64,000 bases of DNA from an uncultured Mucispirillum sp. (GCA_944323205.1 CALURO010000007.1:1-64000); one strand, 5' to 3'; positions 36,615 through 49,334 are shown, numbered from the stretch's first letter. Notes: generated from the sequence alone by a model not told the origin. A program made the numbers and translations.

Positions 36615-38675
36615 CTATCTTGTAAGCAGCAGCTTTTCATCTGTTAACTCATCTTTTCTAATGGCTTTAAATTTTTCCATAATAGCTTCAACAGTTAAGT
36701 TTTCTTTTTCTTTTCCTGAAATATCCATAATGATTTCACCACTATCCATCATTAAAAGCCTGTTGCCGTATTTTATAGCATGCTGCATATTATGAGTAAT
36801 CATCATCATTGTAAGGCCATACTCTTCTCTTAACTGTAAAGTAAGCTCCATTACTCTGTTAGAGTTATCTGGGTCAAGAGCTGCAGTATGTTCATCTAAA
36901 AGCACAAGTTCTGGGTGGCTCATAGCTGTCATAAGTAGAGTAAGAGCCTGCCTTTGACCACCTGAGAAAAGCCCCACATTATCTGCCAGCCTTTTTTCAA
37001 GCCCCATATTAAGACGAGAAACATGGTCTGCAAACTCTTTTCTTACTTTTTTATTAAGGCTTATTACTGGCAGTTTAAAGCCTTTTTTACGGCATAATAT
37101 CATGTTATCTTCTAATGCCATCTCGCCGCTTGTTCCAAGAAGTGGGTTTTGAAATATCCTGCCAATAAATGCAGCTTTTAAATATTCCGGCATTTTTGTA
37201 ATATTCTTCATTTTATATATAATATTGCCCGATGATGCTTTATATGTGCCTGCAATAACATTAAAAAGTGTAGATTTACCAGCACCATTTGAGCCTATTA
37301 TTGTAATAAAATCCCCTTTATTCACTGTTAATGATAAGTTTTTTAAAACATGTTTTTCATCTGGTGTGCCTTCAAAAAAGCTTTTAGAAACATTCTGCAG
37401 CACTAAAACATTATCCCCTTTATAATCTTCACCAGTGTTTGCTCCTGCTACTGCTTTACTGCGTTTATTTATACCAAAAGATACTTTCTTAAATGCCATA
37501 TTAAGTTTGCTTTCTGCACCAAATTTACTCATTAAGAATACTTTGATATGTATAAATACTGCAAATAATACTGTAAGAGCAAAAATCAGCATCCATACTG
37601 AGTTCTGGCTGCTTTGGCAGTATTTAAAAAAGAGAACCATAGGGTATATAAAAAGTATTAAATATAATGATAAAAACCAAAATTTATATGTTTTATTAAT
37701 AAAGCCGTCAACTACAAAAGCTATGCTGTCAATAAAAGGACTTGATTTTTTATCTGCTGTTTTTTTGCTGCCGCCTTTTTTGTTCTGAAGTTTACTTGCT
37801 ACAATAATTAATATTATCAATATACCAGATATAAGTTTTAAGTCGTTTGGTCCAAGACCTATATCATAGCCGTATTTTAAACCGAAATAAATAATTGCTT
37901 TATAGATAATAGAGCCTATTATTACACCTAATGTAATGAGCCATATTTTATTAGAACGGATTAAAAATTCGCCAATCATAACAGCCGCAAGACCAACAAC
38001 AATTATACCCTGCCCGCTTTGAACTGACGCACTGCCTGTAAACTGAGCATACATTGCACCGCTTAATGCTACAAGACCGTTAGACATACCAACACCTAAT
38101 ACTTTTAATACATTAGGATTCATACCCTGCGATAATATCATCTGCTCATTAGAGCCTAATGCACCAAGAGATATACCTAAATCCGTTCTAAAAAATATGT
38201 CTATAAGGATTTTTATATAAATAAGTAAAAGCAGGAAAAATATAAGTATGCTTATACTGGAGCTGATTTCTACACCAAAGCTGCCAAAAAATCCTGAAAT
38301 TACGCTGTCTGCATTTGTAACTGCAGTATCATATTTATTATTAGGAAGTGGAACAAAGCTGCTGCCGTTAGTAATGCGTGTATTTATAGAATAAAGCATG
38401 GTCATTGTAATAATACCAGCTAAAAGATTTGGAATTTTTAATAATGTATGAAGCAGAGCAGTAAAAACACCTGCAGCAATACCTGCAATAATTGCAACAA
38501 CTAAGCCTAAATATAAATCAGAGCCGTTAACAATAAACATAGCAGCAACACATGCACCTGTTGCAAATGAGCCGTCTACTGTCATATCTGGAAAATCAAG
38601 AATTCTAAAAGTCATAAAAACTCCTAGAACCATCATTGCATAAATCAAACCTTCAATAAAAACCGCATTAACCAT
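36615..38675 (-). CDS. ABC permease-ATPase fusion protein
   Basis: A 686-residue single-chain transporter. Residues 1-295 are a COG4120-type permease (eight or more helices; LDFPDMTVDGSFATGA is typical). A linker (300-420) contains two extra helices (332-350, 360-382). Residues 424-686 are a COG1101-type ATPase with Walker A GSNGAGKST (461-469), signature SGGQRQ (571-576) and Walker B LLDEHTAALDP (592-602). These two subunits are normally separate genes beside a PF04392 binding protein (TrpXYZ-like), which is absent here. The substrate is unknown. Confidence 0.88.
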   Translation of the reverse strand: MVNAVFIEGLIYAMMVLGVFMTFRILDFPDMTVDGSFATGACVAAMFIVNGSDLYLGLVVAIIAGIAAGVFTALLHTLLKIPNLLAGIITMTMLYSINTRITNGSSFVPLPNNKYDTAVTNADSVISGFFGSFGVEISSSISILIFFLLLLIYIKILIDIFFRTDLGISLGALGSNEQMILSQGMNPNVLKVLGVGMSNGLVALSGAMYAQFTGSASVQSGQGIIVVGLAAVMIGEFLIRSNKIWLITLGVIIGSIIYKAIIYFGLKYGYDIGLGPNDLKLISGILIILIIVASKLQNKKGGSKKTADKKSSPFIDSIAFVVDGFINKTYKFWFLSLYLILFIYPMVLFFKYCQSSQNSVWMLIFALTVLFAVFIHIKVFLMSKFGAESKLNMAFKKVSFGINKRSKAVAGANTGEDYKGDNVLVLQNVSKSFFEGTPDEKHVLKNLSLTVNKGDFITIIGSNGAGKSTLFNVIAGTYKASSGNIIYKMKNITKMPEYLKAAFIGRIFQNPLLGTSGEMALEDNMILCRKKGFKLPVISLNKKVRKEFADHVSRLNMGLEKRLADNVGLFSGGQRQALTLLMTAMSHPELVLLDEHTAALDPDNSNRVMELTLQLREEYGLTMMMITHNMQHAIKYGNRLLMMDSGEIIMDISGKEKENLTVEAIMEKFKAIRKDELTDEKLLLTR

Positions 38676-38755
38676 TTTTCTTCCCTTTATATAAAAAACT
38701 GCATTTGATAATATTATTTTTTTATTTGTTTATCAAGTATATTTTTACTATTTTA

Positions 38756-40144
38756 TTATTTAACTAAAACTGGTATTTCTTCCTTATGGATATGGTCAAT
38801 ATTTTCTATATAAAATTTTGTATCCTTTGAAATTTGAGATGCAAGCAGCAGCACAGCAATTAAGTTTGGCACTGCCATAAAAGCATTTAAAATATCTGCA
38901 ATAGTCCATACCATATCAAGAGCAAGCACTGGTGCAAATATTAGTACAGCAATATATAAAAGTTTATAAGGCAGTATCGCCTTTCTGCCAAATAGATATT
39001 CTGCACAGCATTCCCCATAATAAGACCAGCCTAAAATAGTAGAATAGGCAAATGTTGTTAAAGCTACAATTAAAATAAATGAACCAAAGTATGGTATCTG
39101 GTTAAAAGCAGCAGTAGTCATCTGACCGCCGTTTTGGAAATTTATCATATTTACTTCAGGATATTTCATAACTGTAGAAACTATAACTATACCTGTAATA
39201 AGACAAAAAACAACAGTATCCCAGAATGTACCAGTTGCAGAAACAAGAGCCTGCCTTACAGGGTTTTTAGTTTGTGCAGCCGACGCAACAAGTGGAGCAG
39301 AGCCAAGACCTGATTCATTTGAAAAAAGCCCCCTTGCGATACCAAACCTTGCAGCAATTATTATACCCTGACCTACTAAACCGCCTTCCACAGAGCCGGG
39401 AGCAAAAGCTAAAGTAATTATTGCTTTTAATGCAGGAATAAGATAATCATAATTTATAAAAAGTATATAAATACTTCCTAATATATAAAAAACAGCCATA
39501 AAAGGCACTAAGTTTGCACATACTTTTGCAATAGATTTTATACCGCCGATAATAATAAGAGCCGTTATAATACCAAAAAGTATACCTATATAAATACGGG
39601 GAACACCTATAAAAGCAAGGTTTGAATCAAACACTTCTGCAATAGCATTTATTTGAGTGGCACAGCCTATACCAAATGATGCAAGCATAGCAAAAAGGGC
39701 AAAAGCAACAGCCATTTTTTTCATATTTAAGCCCCTTTCAAGAGCATACATTGCACCGCCAAGCATCCTGCCATCTTTTGACTTAACTCTATATTTTACA
39801 CCGATTAAAGATTCTGCATATTTTGTAGCAATGCCAAATACACCAGTTATCCAGCACCAAAAAACAGCACCAGGTCCACCTAAATATACTGCTGTGCCAA
39901 CACCTATAATATTACCAGTGCCTATTGTGGAAGCAAGAGCAGTAGTTAATGCTTGAAACTGGCTCACATCACCAATAGAGCCATCATCTTTTGTAATTGA
40001 AAGTTTAATGCCAAGTGGCACTTTCCTTTGAATAAAACCAGTTTTATATGTAAGATAAATATGTGTGCCTAAAAGCAGTATAATCATAGGCACACCCCAT
40101 ACTATATCTCTAAAATCACTTAAATATGATACAAAACTTCCCAT
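38756..40144 (-). CDS. AGCS-family sodium:alanine/glycine symporter
   Basis: A 462-residue amino-acid carrier of the AGCS family with about eleven helices. ALASTIGTGNIIGVGTAV near residues 70-87 is the family signature, and GLFSNESGLGSAPLVA is the second conserved region. It imports alanine or glycine with sodium. The ATG at 40144 follows AAGGGA. It is upstream of the ABC fusion on the same strand, 80 bp apart. Repeat element 3 begins 73 bp upstream of its start. Confidence 0.93.
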   Translation of the reverse strand: MGSFVSYLSDFRDIVWGVPMIILLLGTHIYLTYKTGFIQRKVPLGIKLSITKDDGSIGDVSQFQALTTALASTIGTGNIIGVGTAVYLGGPGAVFWCWITGVFGIATKYAESLIGVKYRVKSKDGRMLGGAMYALERGLNMKKMAVAFALFAMLASFGIGCATQINAIAEVFDSNLAFIGVPRIYIGILFGIITALIIIGGIKSIAKVCANLVPFMAVFYILGSIYILFINYDYLIPALKAIITLAFAPGSVEGGLVGQGIIIAARFGIARGLFSNESGLGSAPLVASAAQTKNPVRQALVSATGTFWDTVVFCLITGIVIVSTVMKYPEVNMINFQNGGQMTTAAFNQIPYFGSFILIVALTTFAYSTILGWSYYGECCAEYLFGRKAILPYKLLYIAVLIFAPVLALDMVWTIADILNAFMAVPNLIAVLLLASQISKDTKFYIENIDHIHKEEIPVLVK

Positions 40145-40210
40145 ATTATATCCCTTATATATTTTAAGGGGATATAATATCATAATTTTCAATATTTCTC
40201 AATGAAAAGT

Positions 40211-40564
40211 TAGGCTTGGGGGTACCCCATTTTTTACAACACCTTATGTCACTCAGACGAGCGGTTTTTGCGAGGACTGCCGATTTCCCGAGCTATTGCT
40301 GAGGAATCAGAAAACAGTGGCTGGAAAAACTTCCGTAGCCCGAGTGGTTTTTTAAATACAGGGGGAGCGTCTTTTGCGACGCAAGGACTTTCCGACCGAA
40401 TAGGAAGGAATCAAAAGTCCGTAGCTGGAAAGTATTTAAAAATAAAAGTTTAAATAGATTCTTCGCCTACTATCGTAGGCTCTGAATGACAGTTATTGCT
40501 ATTATTTATATTTTTACTTATATTATCAAGTAGTTATAACATTTTTAATAAAAAAATGGGGGTG
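40211..40564. repeat. dispersed repeat element 3
   Basis: About 347 bp (40218-40564), in the same orientation as element 1. It begins GGGGGTACCCCATTTTTT and ends AAAAAAATGGGGG, so the ends are inverted repeats. It is preceded by TAGGCTT, as is element 1. The flanks share TGTCACTCAGACGAGCGG and TTCGCCTACTATCGTAGGC with the other elements. The centre carries a module (GGAGCGTCTTTTGCGACGCA onward) homologous to the 164-bp triplicate at 16 kb. No gene is supported in 40145-40618. Confidence 0.85.
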
Positions 40565-40618
40565 AAACAGTTAATAAAAAGATTGTTTTTATTAATGCTT
40601 CCTGTTATTTTGTATTAT

Positions 40619-40987
40619 TCATCTTTCTATATATATATCAAAAAATTTATTTTGATACCATGCAGGCGGGTTGTTTTCCAATGGTGTACCTGTAAAAATA
40701 TCTTCCATATACTCTACATTAGATACATTCCACTTGCCTATATCTTGATTAAAATTTTTTGCATTAAAAAATATATTTGACATATGTATAACTTTTGATG
40801 TATCCCATAATCCTATATTGATGTTAAAATTTACTGCTTCACTAAACATTGAAGTCATATCTTCTACATTAGACACATTCCATTTAGATAAATCCTGATT
40901 AAAACTTAATGCACCACTTGCAAATCCCGCCATATTTTTTACATTACATGTATTCCAGCCTGATATATCAAACTCATTATAATTAAA
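40619..40987 (-). pseudogene. 5'-truncated BspA-like (DUF285) gene remnant
   Basis: The reading frame encodes about four 25-residue DUF285 repeats (FNQDLSKWNVSNVEDMTSMF type) ending in PPAWYQNKFF. The repeat frame extends upstream of the first usable ATG (ISGWNTCNVKNM) into the atp terminator, where it meets a stop without a start codon or signal sequence. The N-terminal part seen in the intact paralogues is missing. It is probably a remnant left downstream of the atp operon; expression is doubtful. Confidence 0.65.
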
Positions 40988-41022
40988 AAGGGATATACCA
41001 TAATAAATAAAGTATATCCCTT
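40985..41022 (-). terminator. atp operon terminator
   Basis: AAGGGATATAC (40988-40998) and GTATATCCCTT (41012-41022) form an 11-bp stem. On the minus strand the stem is followed by TTTTT. It lies 30 bp past atpC. Confidence 0.9.
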
Positions 41023-41051
41023 AATAATTTATATAATATTTTTAGTTTATA

Positions 41052-41447
41052 TTATATATTTAAAGCTGTTTCGCAGAATTTTAATGCAGTTTCTTTTTCC
41101 CTGCGGATTTCATCGTCAGCTATTTCACCAGCTAACTCTGCACTTAATGCATCATATTCAGCTTTAATTTTTGCAGTATCAATATCTTTTACATTTACTG
41201 CCCTTTCAGCTAATACATTAACTTTGTTATCTGCTACTTCAAGAAACCCTTTAGATACTATAACCTTAAATGTTTCTTGACCTATTGCATAGGTAAGCAC
41301 ACATGGCACTAACTCTGTGCAAAATGGGGAGTGGTCAGGATATAAACCAAATGCACCGCCTGCTCCAAAAGCAAAAACATTATCTACATCTGATGATACA
41401 AGTAACTTTTCAGGTGAAACAAGTTCAAGAAACAATTTATCAGCCAT
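41052..41447 (-). CDS. atpC: ATP synthase epsilon subunit
   Basis: A 131-residue epsilon subunit of F1, part of the central stalk, which can brake ATP hydrolysis. LELVSPEKLL opens the N-terminal beta sandwich; HSPF near residue 39 is conserved. A C-terminal helical pair follows. It starts 2 bp after atpD and is the last gene of the operon. Confidence 0.94.
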   Translation of the reverse strand: MADKLFLELVSPEKLLVSSDVDNVFAFGAGGAFGLYPDHSPFCTELVPCVLTYAIGQETFKVIVSKGFLEVADNKVNVLAERAVNVKDIDTAKIKAEYDALSAELAGEIADDEIRREKETALKFCETALNI

Positions 41448-41449
41448 AA

Positions 41450-43731
<2,282 letters not shown>

Positions 43732-43792
43732 TAAAAGCTCCTAATCTCCTAAAATTATCAGTGAGCATACCGCAGAATAATCTGCGGTTATT

Positions 43793-45301
43793 TTATGCAG
43801 TAAATTGTTTTTTAAATGTTTCTAGGGCAGATTTCATTTTGTTAGTTAAATCATCAGAAATAACTTTTTTCTCTGCAATTTCTTCCAGTATTCCTAAACC
43901 GCCAGATTTAAGATATGCTAAATAGTCTTGTTCAAACTTTCTAACATCTTTAACTTCCACATCATCTAAGTAGCCGTTAATTGCTGCAAATATAACAGCA
44001 ATCTGCTCTTCAACTGGGAACGGTTTATTTTTATTTTGTTTTAAAAGTTCCATTAAACGGCTGCCACGAGTAAGCTGTTTCTGAGTAGCTGGGTCTAAGT
44101 CACTGCCAAACTGAGCAAAAGCTGCCATTTCTCTGTATTGAGCAAGTTCAAGACGAAGTTTACCTGCAACTTGTTTCATCGCTTTAATCTGTGCAGAACC
44201 ACCAACACGAGAAACTGAAATACCTGCGTTAACTGCCGGACGGAAACCAGAGTTAAAAAGGTCTGTTTCTAAGAATATCTGTCCATCTGTAATAGAAATT
44301 ACATTTGTAGGGATATATGCAGAAACATCTCCTGCCTGTGTTTCAATAATTGGTAATGCTGTTAGTGAGCCAGCACCTAAATCATCATTTAATTTAGCAG
44401 CTCTTTCTAATAATCTGGAATGTAAGTAGAATACATCACCCGGATATGCTTCACGGCCAGGTGGGCGGCGAAGTAATAATGACATTTGTCTGTAAGCTGT
44501 AGCGTGTTTAGATAAATCATCATAGATTAAAAGAGCATGTTTGCCATTATCTCTAAAATATTCACCCATAGTACAGCCTGCAAGTGGAGCAATAAATTGC
44601 AGTGGAGCAGGGTCAGAAGCTGTTGCTGCCACAACAATTGTATAATCCATAGCACCATGCTCTTCTAATGTTTGAACAACTTGTGCAACTGTTGAGCGTT
44701 TTTGACCAATTGCAACATAAACGCATATCATATTCTGCCCTTTTTGGTTGATAATAGTATCAAGGGCAATTGCAGTTTTACCAGTTTGACGGTCACCAAT
44801 AATAAGCTCCCTTTGGCCTCTGCCTATAGGTATCATTGAGTCAATCGCTTTAATACCTGTCTGCACTGGTTCATGAACTGGTTTTCTTAATACGATACCA
44901 GGGGCAACTTTTTCAATAACATCTGTTTTCTTAGCATTAATAGGACCTTTGCCGTCAATTGGTTGACCAAGAGAGTTTACAACCCTGCCTACAAGCTCCT
45001 CACCAACAGGAACAGATGCAATTTTACCTGTGCGTTTTACAGTATCACCTTCTTTAATACCAAGGTAATCACCCATAATAACAACACCCACATTGTCCTC
45101 TTCCAAGTTCAATGTCATACCATAAATTCCGCCGGGAAACTCAACTAATTCCCCAGCCATAACATTGTCAAGCCCGTAAACTTTTGCAATACCATCACCT
45201 GCGCTGATTACGGTGCCAACTTCTTCCATTGCAACCTTTTTATCAAAATCTTTGATTTGGTCGCGTATAATCTGGCTTATTTCTTCCGCTTTTATGTGCA
45301 T
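43793..45301 (-). CDS. atpA: ATP synthase alpha subunit
   Basis: A 502-residue alpha subunit. The P-loop GDRQTGKT is near residues 169-176, and the C-terminal signature region [19 protein letters not shown] is intact. It binds nucleotide at non-catalytic sites of F1. About 60 bp separate it from atpG and 58 bp from atpH. Length matches the family. Confidence 0.98.
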   Translation of the reverse strand: MHIKAEEISQIIRDQIKDFDKKVAMEEVGTVISAGDGIAKVYGLDNVMAGELVEFPGGIYGMTLNLEEDNVGVVIMGDYLGIKEGDTVKRTGKIASVPVGEELVGRVVNSLGQPIDGKGPINAKKTDVIEKVAPGIVLRKPVHEPVQTGIKAIDSMIPIGRGQRELIIGDRQTGKTAIALDTIINQKGQNMICVYVAIGQKRSTVAQVVQTLEEHGAMDYTIVVAATASDPAPLQFIAPLAGCTMGEYFRDNGKHALLIYDDLSKHATAYRQMSLLLRRPPGREAYPGDVFYLHSRLLERAAKLNDDLGAGSLTALPIIETQAGDVSAYIPTNVISITDGQIFLETDLFNSGFRPAVNAGISVSRVGGSAQIKAMKQVAGKLRLELAQYREMAAFAQFGSDLDPATQKQLTRGSRLMELLKQNKNKPFPVEEQIAVIFAAINGYLDDVEVKDVRKFEQDYLAYLKSGGLGILEEIAEKKVISDDLTNKMKSALETFKKQFTA

Positions 45302-45359
45302 AAAGCCATGCTCCTTGAATATATTCTTTTACTTATGAAACCATAAGTTTTAATAAATC

Positions 45360-45902
45360 TTACATTAATGAAGCTTTTAATTTATCAAGCTGACCTTTGA
45401 TTGTAGCATCATAAAGTCTGCTGCCAAGCTTCACTCTTACACCACCAATAACTGATGGGTCAATCTTATCTTTTAATACAATAGTCTTGCCAGTTAAATA
45501 TTCTAATCTTTTAACAAGCTCTTTTTTAACAGCATCACTTGCAGCCTCAGCAAATACTGCCTCTGCTTCAAGTTTATTTTCTGCTTCCATGATAAACTTT
45601 TTAACAGCTTTATCAATATCAGCAAGTAATATAAGACGCTTTTTCTCAATTAAAACAGCTATAAATTTATACAGTTCATCAGATATTTTACCTGATTTTT
45701 TAAGTGATGAAAATATAGCCAGTTTCTCTTCATGAGATATAGTTGGGTTTTTTACCACATTCGCAAAATCACTGCTTGTGCGGCAAAGAGATGCAAGAGA
45801 AGAGAGCTCTTCCCATATTTTTGCTGCACTTGCTGCATGGTTTGCATTAATTAATGAGAAAAAAGCATCTGCGTAACGACGCGCAATTGTATTGTTACTC
45901 AC
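45360..45902 (-). CDS. atpH: ATP synthase delta subunit
   Basis: A 180-residue delta subunit (OSCP), which clamps the peripheral stalk to the top of F1. IARRYADAFF at the start and DPSVIGGVRVKLGSRLYD near the end are the family segments. Located between atpF and atpA as expected. Confidence 0.95.
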   Translation of the reverse strand: MSNNTIARRYADAFFSLINANHAASAAKIWEELSSLASLCRTSSDFANVVKNPTISHEEKLAIFSSLKKSGKISDELYKFIAVLIEKKRLILLADIDKAVKKFIMEAENKLEAEAVFAEAASDAVKKELVKRLEYLTGKTIVLKDKIDPSVIGGVRVKLGSRLYDATIKGQLDKLKASLM

Positions 45903-45905
45903 CTG

Positions 45906-46448
45906 CTACTCCCCTATACGCTTAACGTATTCATCTAATATTTTAGCGGCTTTGCTGCCGTTTATTTCTTTAATAAGTTTTTGCTCTGCCTGACTTGCTG
46001 CAAGCTCTACAGCCTCACGGTGCAGCTCTTGTATAGCACGCTCTTTTTCTGATTCTATCATATTAATGGCAAACTGTTTCATTTGTTCAACATGCTTTTT
46101 AGCGTCAGCAATCATACCTTCTCTTTCTGATTCTGCTACTTTTTTAGCATTTGCTTTCATCTCTTCAAGCTCTTTTTCAAGCTCTACCATTTTAGCTTCA
46201 TACTGCTTAACTTTTGCCATAGCTTCTTCTTTAGCAGTTTCAGCCTCAGCAAGTGCTGCCTTAATATCTTCAGTTCTTTGGATAAGCATAGCTTTTATAC
46301 GCTTAGCTGTAAGAAAATATAAAAGTGCTGCAAAAATAATAAACATAGCAACACGCCAGCCAAATGTTTTCCAGTCAAGCTCACCACCAGCAGCAAATGC
46401 AGTTAATGGAAAAGAAAGCAATGTAAGTAATAAAAATACTTTTTTCAC
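45906..46448 (-). CDS. atpF: ATP synthase b subunit with signal-peptide-like N-terminus
   Basis: A 180-residue b subunit. The N-terminus (MKKVFLLLTLLSFPLTAFAA) looks like a cleavable signal peptide and is followed by the true membrane anchor (about residues 31-47) and a long coiled coil of alternating Glu/Lys heptads. Most b subunits have only the anchor. An extra N-terminal leader is known in some epsilon-proteobacterial b subunits. It pairs with the b' product in the peripheral stalk. Confidence 0.93.
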   Translation of the reverse strand: MKKVFLLLTLLSFPLTAFAAGGELDWKTFGWRVAMFIIFAALLYFLTAKRIKAMLIQRTEDIKAALAEAETAKEEAMAKVKQYEAKMVELEKELEEMKANAKKVAESEREGMIADAKKHVEQMKQFAINMIESEKERAIQELHREAVELAASQAEQKLIKEINGSKAAKILDEYVKRIGE

Positions 46449-46460
46449 CTGCTCCCCCTT

Positions 46461-46892
46461 TTATGCTACATTACCAGAAATGGTTTTATATATTATTTCA
46501 CTAATATCTTTTGCTTCTTTTTGTAAAGTATTTTTAGCAGTGTCATAAGACTGCTTTAATTCATTACGGGAAGCTTCTGTAGATTTTGCAATTTCTGCTT
46601 TTGCCTCTGCAATAATAGCTTCAACTTCTTTTGCTGCTTCATCTTTCATTTTAATTTGATAAGCAGATATTTCTGCTCTTACAGCAATAAGTTTTTCTTC
46701 ATAAGCTTTTTTAGAATCTTCAACAGATGCAAGCCCTGAATCTGCTGTTGCTTTAAGTTGTTTTATCTTTTCATCTCTAGATTCGATAGTAGCTTTTACT
46801 GGGTTAAGATATAAAAACTTAGCCATGATAATAACTACAATAAGAAGAAAAAGTTGGATAAAAAGAGTTTCATCTAAACCGATAGAAATCAT
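46461..46892 (-). CDS. atpF': ATP synthase b' subunit
   Basis: A 143-residue second b-type subunit: an N-terminal anchor (about residues 7-26) then a continuous coiled coil. The cell thus uses a b/b' heterodimeric stalk, as in cyanobacteria, photosynthetic proteobacteria and some deep lineages. It is the first gene of the operon. The a (atpB) and c (atpE) genes are not here and must lie elsewhere. Confidence 0.92.
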   Translation of the reverse strand: MISIGLDETLFIQLFLLIVVIIMAKFLYLNPVKATIESRDEKIKQLKATADSGLASVEDSKKAYEEKLIAVRAEISAYQIKMKDEAAKEVEAIIAEAKAEIAKSTEASRNELKQSYDTAKNTLQKEAKDISEIIYKTISGNVA

Positions 46893-46999
46893 CAGCCATG
46901 CTCCTTAGTATGATTTGGTAGTATATTCTGCTAAAAAACTACACAAAATATATCTGAAATAAAATATGCCTTAATTATGCATAATTTTACTAACAATAT

Positions 47000-47028
47000 A
47001 CTTTATCAGTAATATTTTAAAGTGTCAA
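47000..47028 (-). promoter_or_regulatory. atp operon promoter
   Basis: On the minus strand TTGACA (47028-47023) and TAAAGT (47005-47000) are spaced by exactly 17 bp, about 110 nt upstream of the b' start. The rest of the 46893-47172 spacer is AT-rich with no gene. Confidence 0.65.
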
Positions 47029-47172
47029 GATTAAAACACTATATTAAAGTATGAAAAATATAAAAAATATTATGCTCTCTATTTTCCTTTACATTTATCA
47101 ATATTATTAATATATATTAAAAAATATTTATCTTTAATTTTTACAAAAATAGTTTTAAAGTATAATTATTTA

Positions 47173-47520
47173 TTAATCTTCCGCCTTACTTTCTATTGTA
47201 ATAAGTGTTTCATATTCTTCCCATTTTTCTGCCATATACCAAGAAGGGATATTTTCACTATCTACACTGCAAAACATATCTGTCATATCTTTTACATGGC
47301 TTACATCCCATTTTTCTATACCGGAATAATCTTTCCTTGGATAAAGATAAAAAAGGCGGGATAAATCATCAATATTTCTTATATCTATACTGCCTAAAGG
47401 AATATTCTTATTTTGTATCAGCATTTCAAGTTCATATCTGCTTTCAGGCACAAATATATCATTAGTTATAACAATGTTTATAAGCTTATAAAGGAATAAT
47501 AAGAAAATAATTATCAGCAA
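47173..47520 (-). CDS. short BspA-like (DUF285) protein
   Basis: A 115-residue protein: one N-terminal membrane helix, then a single DUF285-type unit (GIEKWDVSHVKDMTDMFC) and the end cap SWYMAEKWEEYET. It matches the last 70 or so residues of the 417-residue protein encoded at 49.3 kb almost position for position. It may be a membrane-anchored mini-paralogue or a shrunken duplicate. It lies upstream of the atp operon on the same strand. Confidence 0.65.
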   Translation of the reverse strand: MLIIIFLLFLYKLINIVITNDIFVPESRYELEMLIQNKNIPLGSIDIRNIDDLSRLFYLYPRKDYSGIEKWDVSHVKDMTDMFCSVDSENIPSWYMAEKWEEYETLITIESKAED

Positions 47521-47640
47521 AATTATAATTTTTTAGGAAAAATATTAAGAATATTTTTAAAAAACAGCTGTAAATTACTAACCATAATTTATACTCTTTT
47601 GCTGATAATATTTTATTTGAATATATTTATATATTTCTGA

Positions 47641-49209
47641 TTATTTAACATAGTCTGAAATATATTTTTTACTTAAAAATGGCACTTTCCAGCTGCTTAA
47701 ATTTTGATTAAAGCTTTCTGCCCCTTCTAAAATATTTTTAAAGTTTTTCACATTTGATATATCCCACTTAGAAATATCTGCATTAAATGATTTAGCACCA
47801 GCAAACATATTTTCCATATTTTCTACATTTGATACATTCCATGCTGATATATCCTGATTAAAGTTTGCAGCACCATAAAACATACCTGCCATATTTTTAA
47901 CACTTGATGTATCCCATACAGATATATCTTCATTAAAATATACTGCATCAGCAAACATATTTTCCATACTTTCTACATTTGCCACATTCCAGATATAAAG
48001 CCCTGCAAAATTAGAACGAGTGCTGCCTTGAAATAAGCCTGTCATATCTGTAATATAAGTAACATCTATTTCATAAAGTTTTATATCGCTGTTATTTACA
48101 AGCTCTTTTAATTCTTCTAAACTTACAGGCTTATATTTACCAGTATTGCTGCTGCCATATGCCCACCAAGGTATTTTCTGCCCTGTTTCTTCATCAAAAA
48201 TCTTATTTTCTGCCAGATTTTCAGATACTTTCCATTTATCCAGAGAATAGCTGAAAGATTTTGCACCTAAAAACATATTTTCCATATTTTCTACATTTGA
48301 TACATTCCAGCTTGATATATCCTGATTAAAACTTTCTGCATTTGAAAACATACCAACCATATAATACACATTAGATGTATCCCATGCTGATATATCCTGA
48401 TTAAATTTAACTGCACCAGCAAACATATATTCCATACTTGTAACACTTGATGTATCCCATGATGAAATATCGCCGTTAAACTCTGCTGCACCATCAAAAA
48501 CTAATTTCATTGCTGTTACATTTGATGTGTTCCATTTATTAAGGTTCTGATTAAATTTAGATGCACCAGAAAACATTTGAGATATAGTAATAACTTTTGA
48601 TATATCCCAAGATGAAATATCACCATTAAATTCCGTATTATCAGCAAACATTTGGAACATATTATCTACATTTGATGTATTCCAAGTAGATATATCGCCG
48701 TTAAATTTACTTTTACTGAACATTCCCTTCATATTTTTTACTTTTGATGTATCCCATGAGCTTAAATCATCATTAAAGTAAACAGTGCCTTCAAACATGC
48801 CTTCCATATTTTCCACATTAGATACATTCCAGTTTGAAATACCGCCCATAAAATTAAATGCATTTTTAAACATTTCTTTCATATTTTTTACATTAGATGT
48901 ATCCCATGAATCTATGCCTTCAAAGCTGTTCCTTTGGCTGTCTTTAAAAAGTTCTGACATATCTGTTATATCTTTTACATTGATAGAGCTAAGCTTAATA
49001 TTATTTATCTTTACAAGCAGTTCCAGCTCTGTTTTATTTTTAGGAAAGTATATATCATTTTCTTTTTTTATCTGCTTGAATAAATCAACTATTTCTTTTT
49101 CATGACCGTTTTGCTGCTGCTTACAGGCTGGAAATAAAAATAATGCAAAAAGTAATATAAAAACTAATAAAATAAATTTTTTATTTGAGTAAATGTTATT
49201 AGAAACCAT
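47641..49209 (-). CDS. BspA-like (DUF285) surface lipoprotein
   Basis: A 522-residue lipoprotein (FLFPAC, Cys29). There are two arrays of about 25-residue DUF285 repeats of the form FNxDISxWDTSxVxxMxxMF, roughly ten units then five, separated by a linker near residues 340-375. Each array is preceded by a KxELExLV...DITDMSELF cap. Such repeats fold as a leucine-rich-like solenoid, and BspA relatives bind host matrix proteins. The ATG follows GGGGAG. Attachment to the outer membrane is inferred. Confidence 0.85.
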   Translation of the reverse strand: MVSNNIYSNKKFILLVFILLFALFLFPACKQQQNGHEKEIVDLFKQIKKENDIYFPKNKTELELLVKINNIKLSSINVKDITDMSELFKDSQRNSFEGIDSWDTSNVKNMKEMFKNAFNFMGGISNWNVSNVENMEGMFEGTVYFNDDLSSWDTSKVKNMKGMFSKSKFNGDISTWNTSNVDNMFQMFADNTEFNGDISSWDISKVITISQMFSGASKFNQNLNKWNTSNVTAMKLVFDGAAEFNGDISSWDTSSVTSMEYMFAGAVKFNQDISAWDTSNVYYMVGMFSNAESFNQDISSWNVSNVENMENMFLGAKSFSYSLDKWKVSENLAENKIFDEETGQKIPWWAYGSSNTGKYKPVSLEELKELVNNSDIKLYEIDVTYITDMTGLFQGSTRSNFAGLYIWNVANVESMENMFADAVYFNEDISVWDTSSVKNMAGMFYGAANFNQDISAWNVSNVENMENMFAGAKSFNADISKWDISNVKNFKNILEGAESFNQNLSSWKVPFLSKKYISDYVK

Positions 49210-49334
49210 TTCACTCCCCCTTTTTATATAAAATATATTTATCTTTTATAAAATTTTTCAATAAATTATATACTGATGTATGTATAAAAACAAGTATGAA
49301 AGCATACAACAATTTAAGTGCATTACAATAACTT

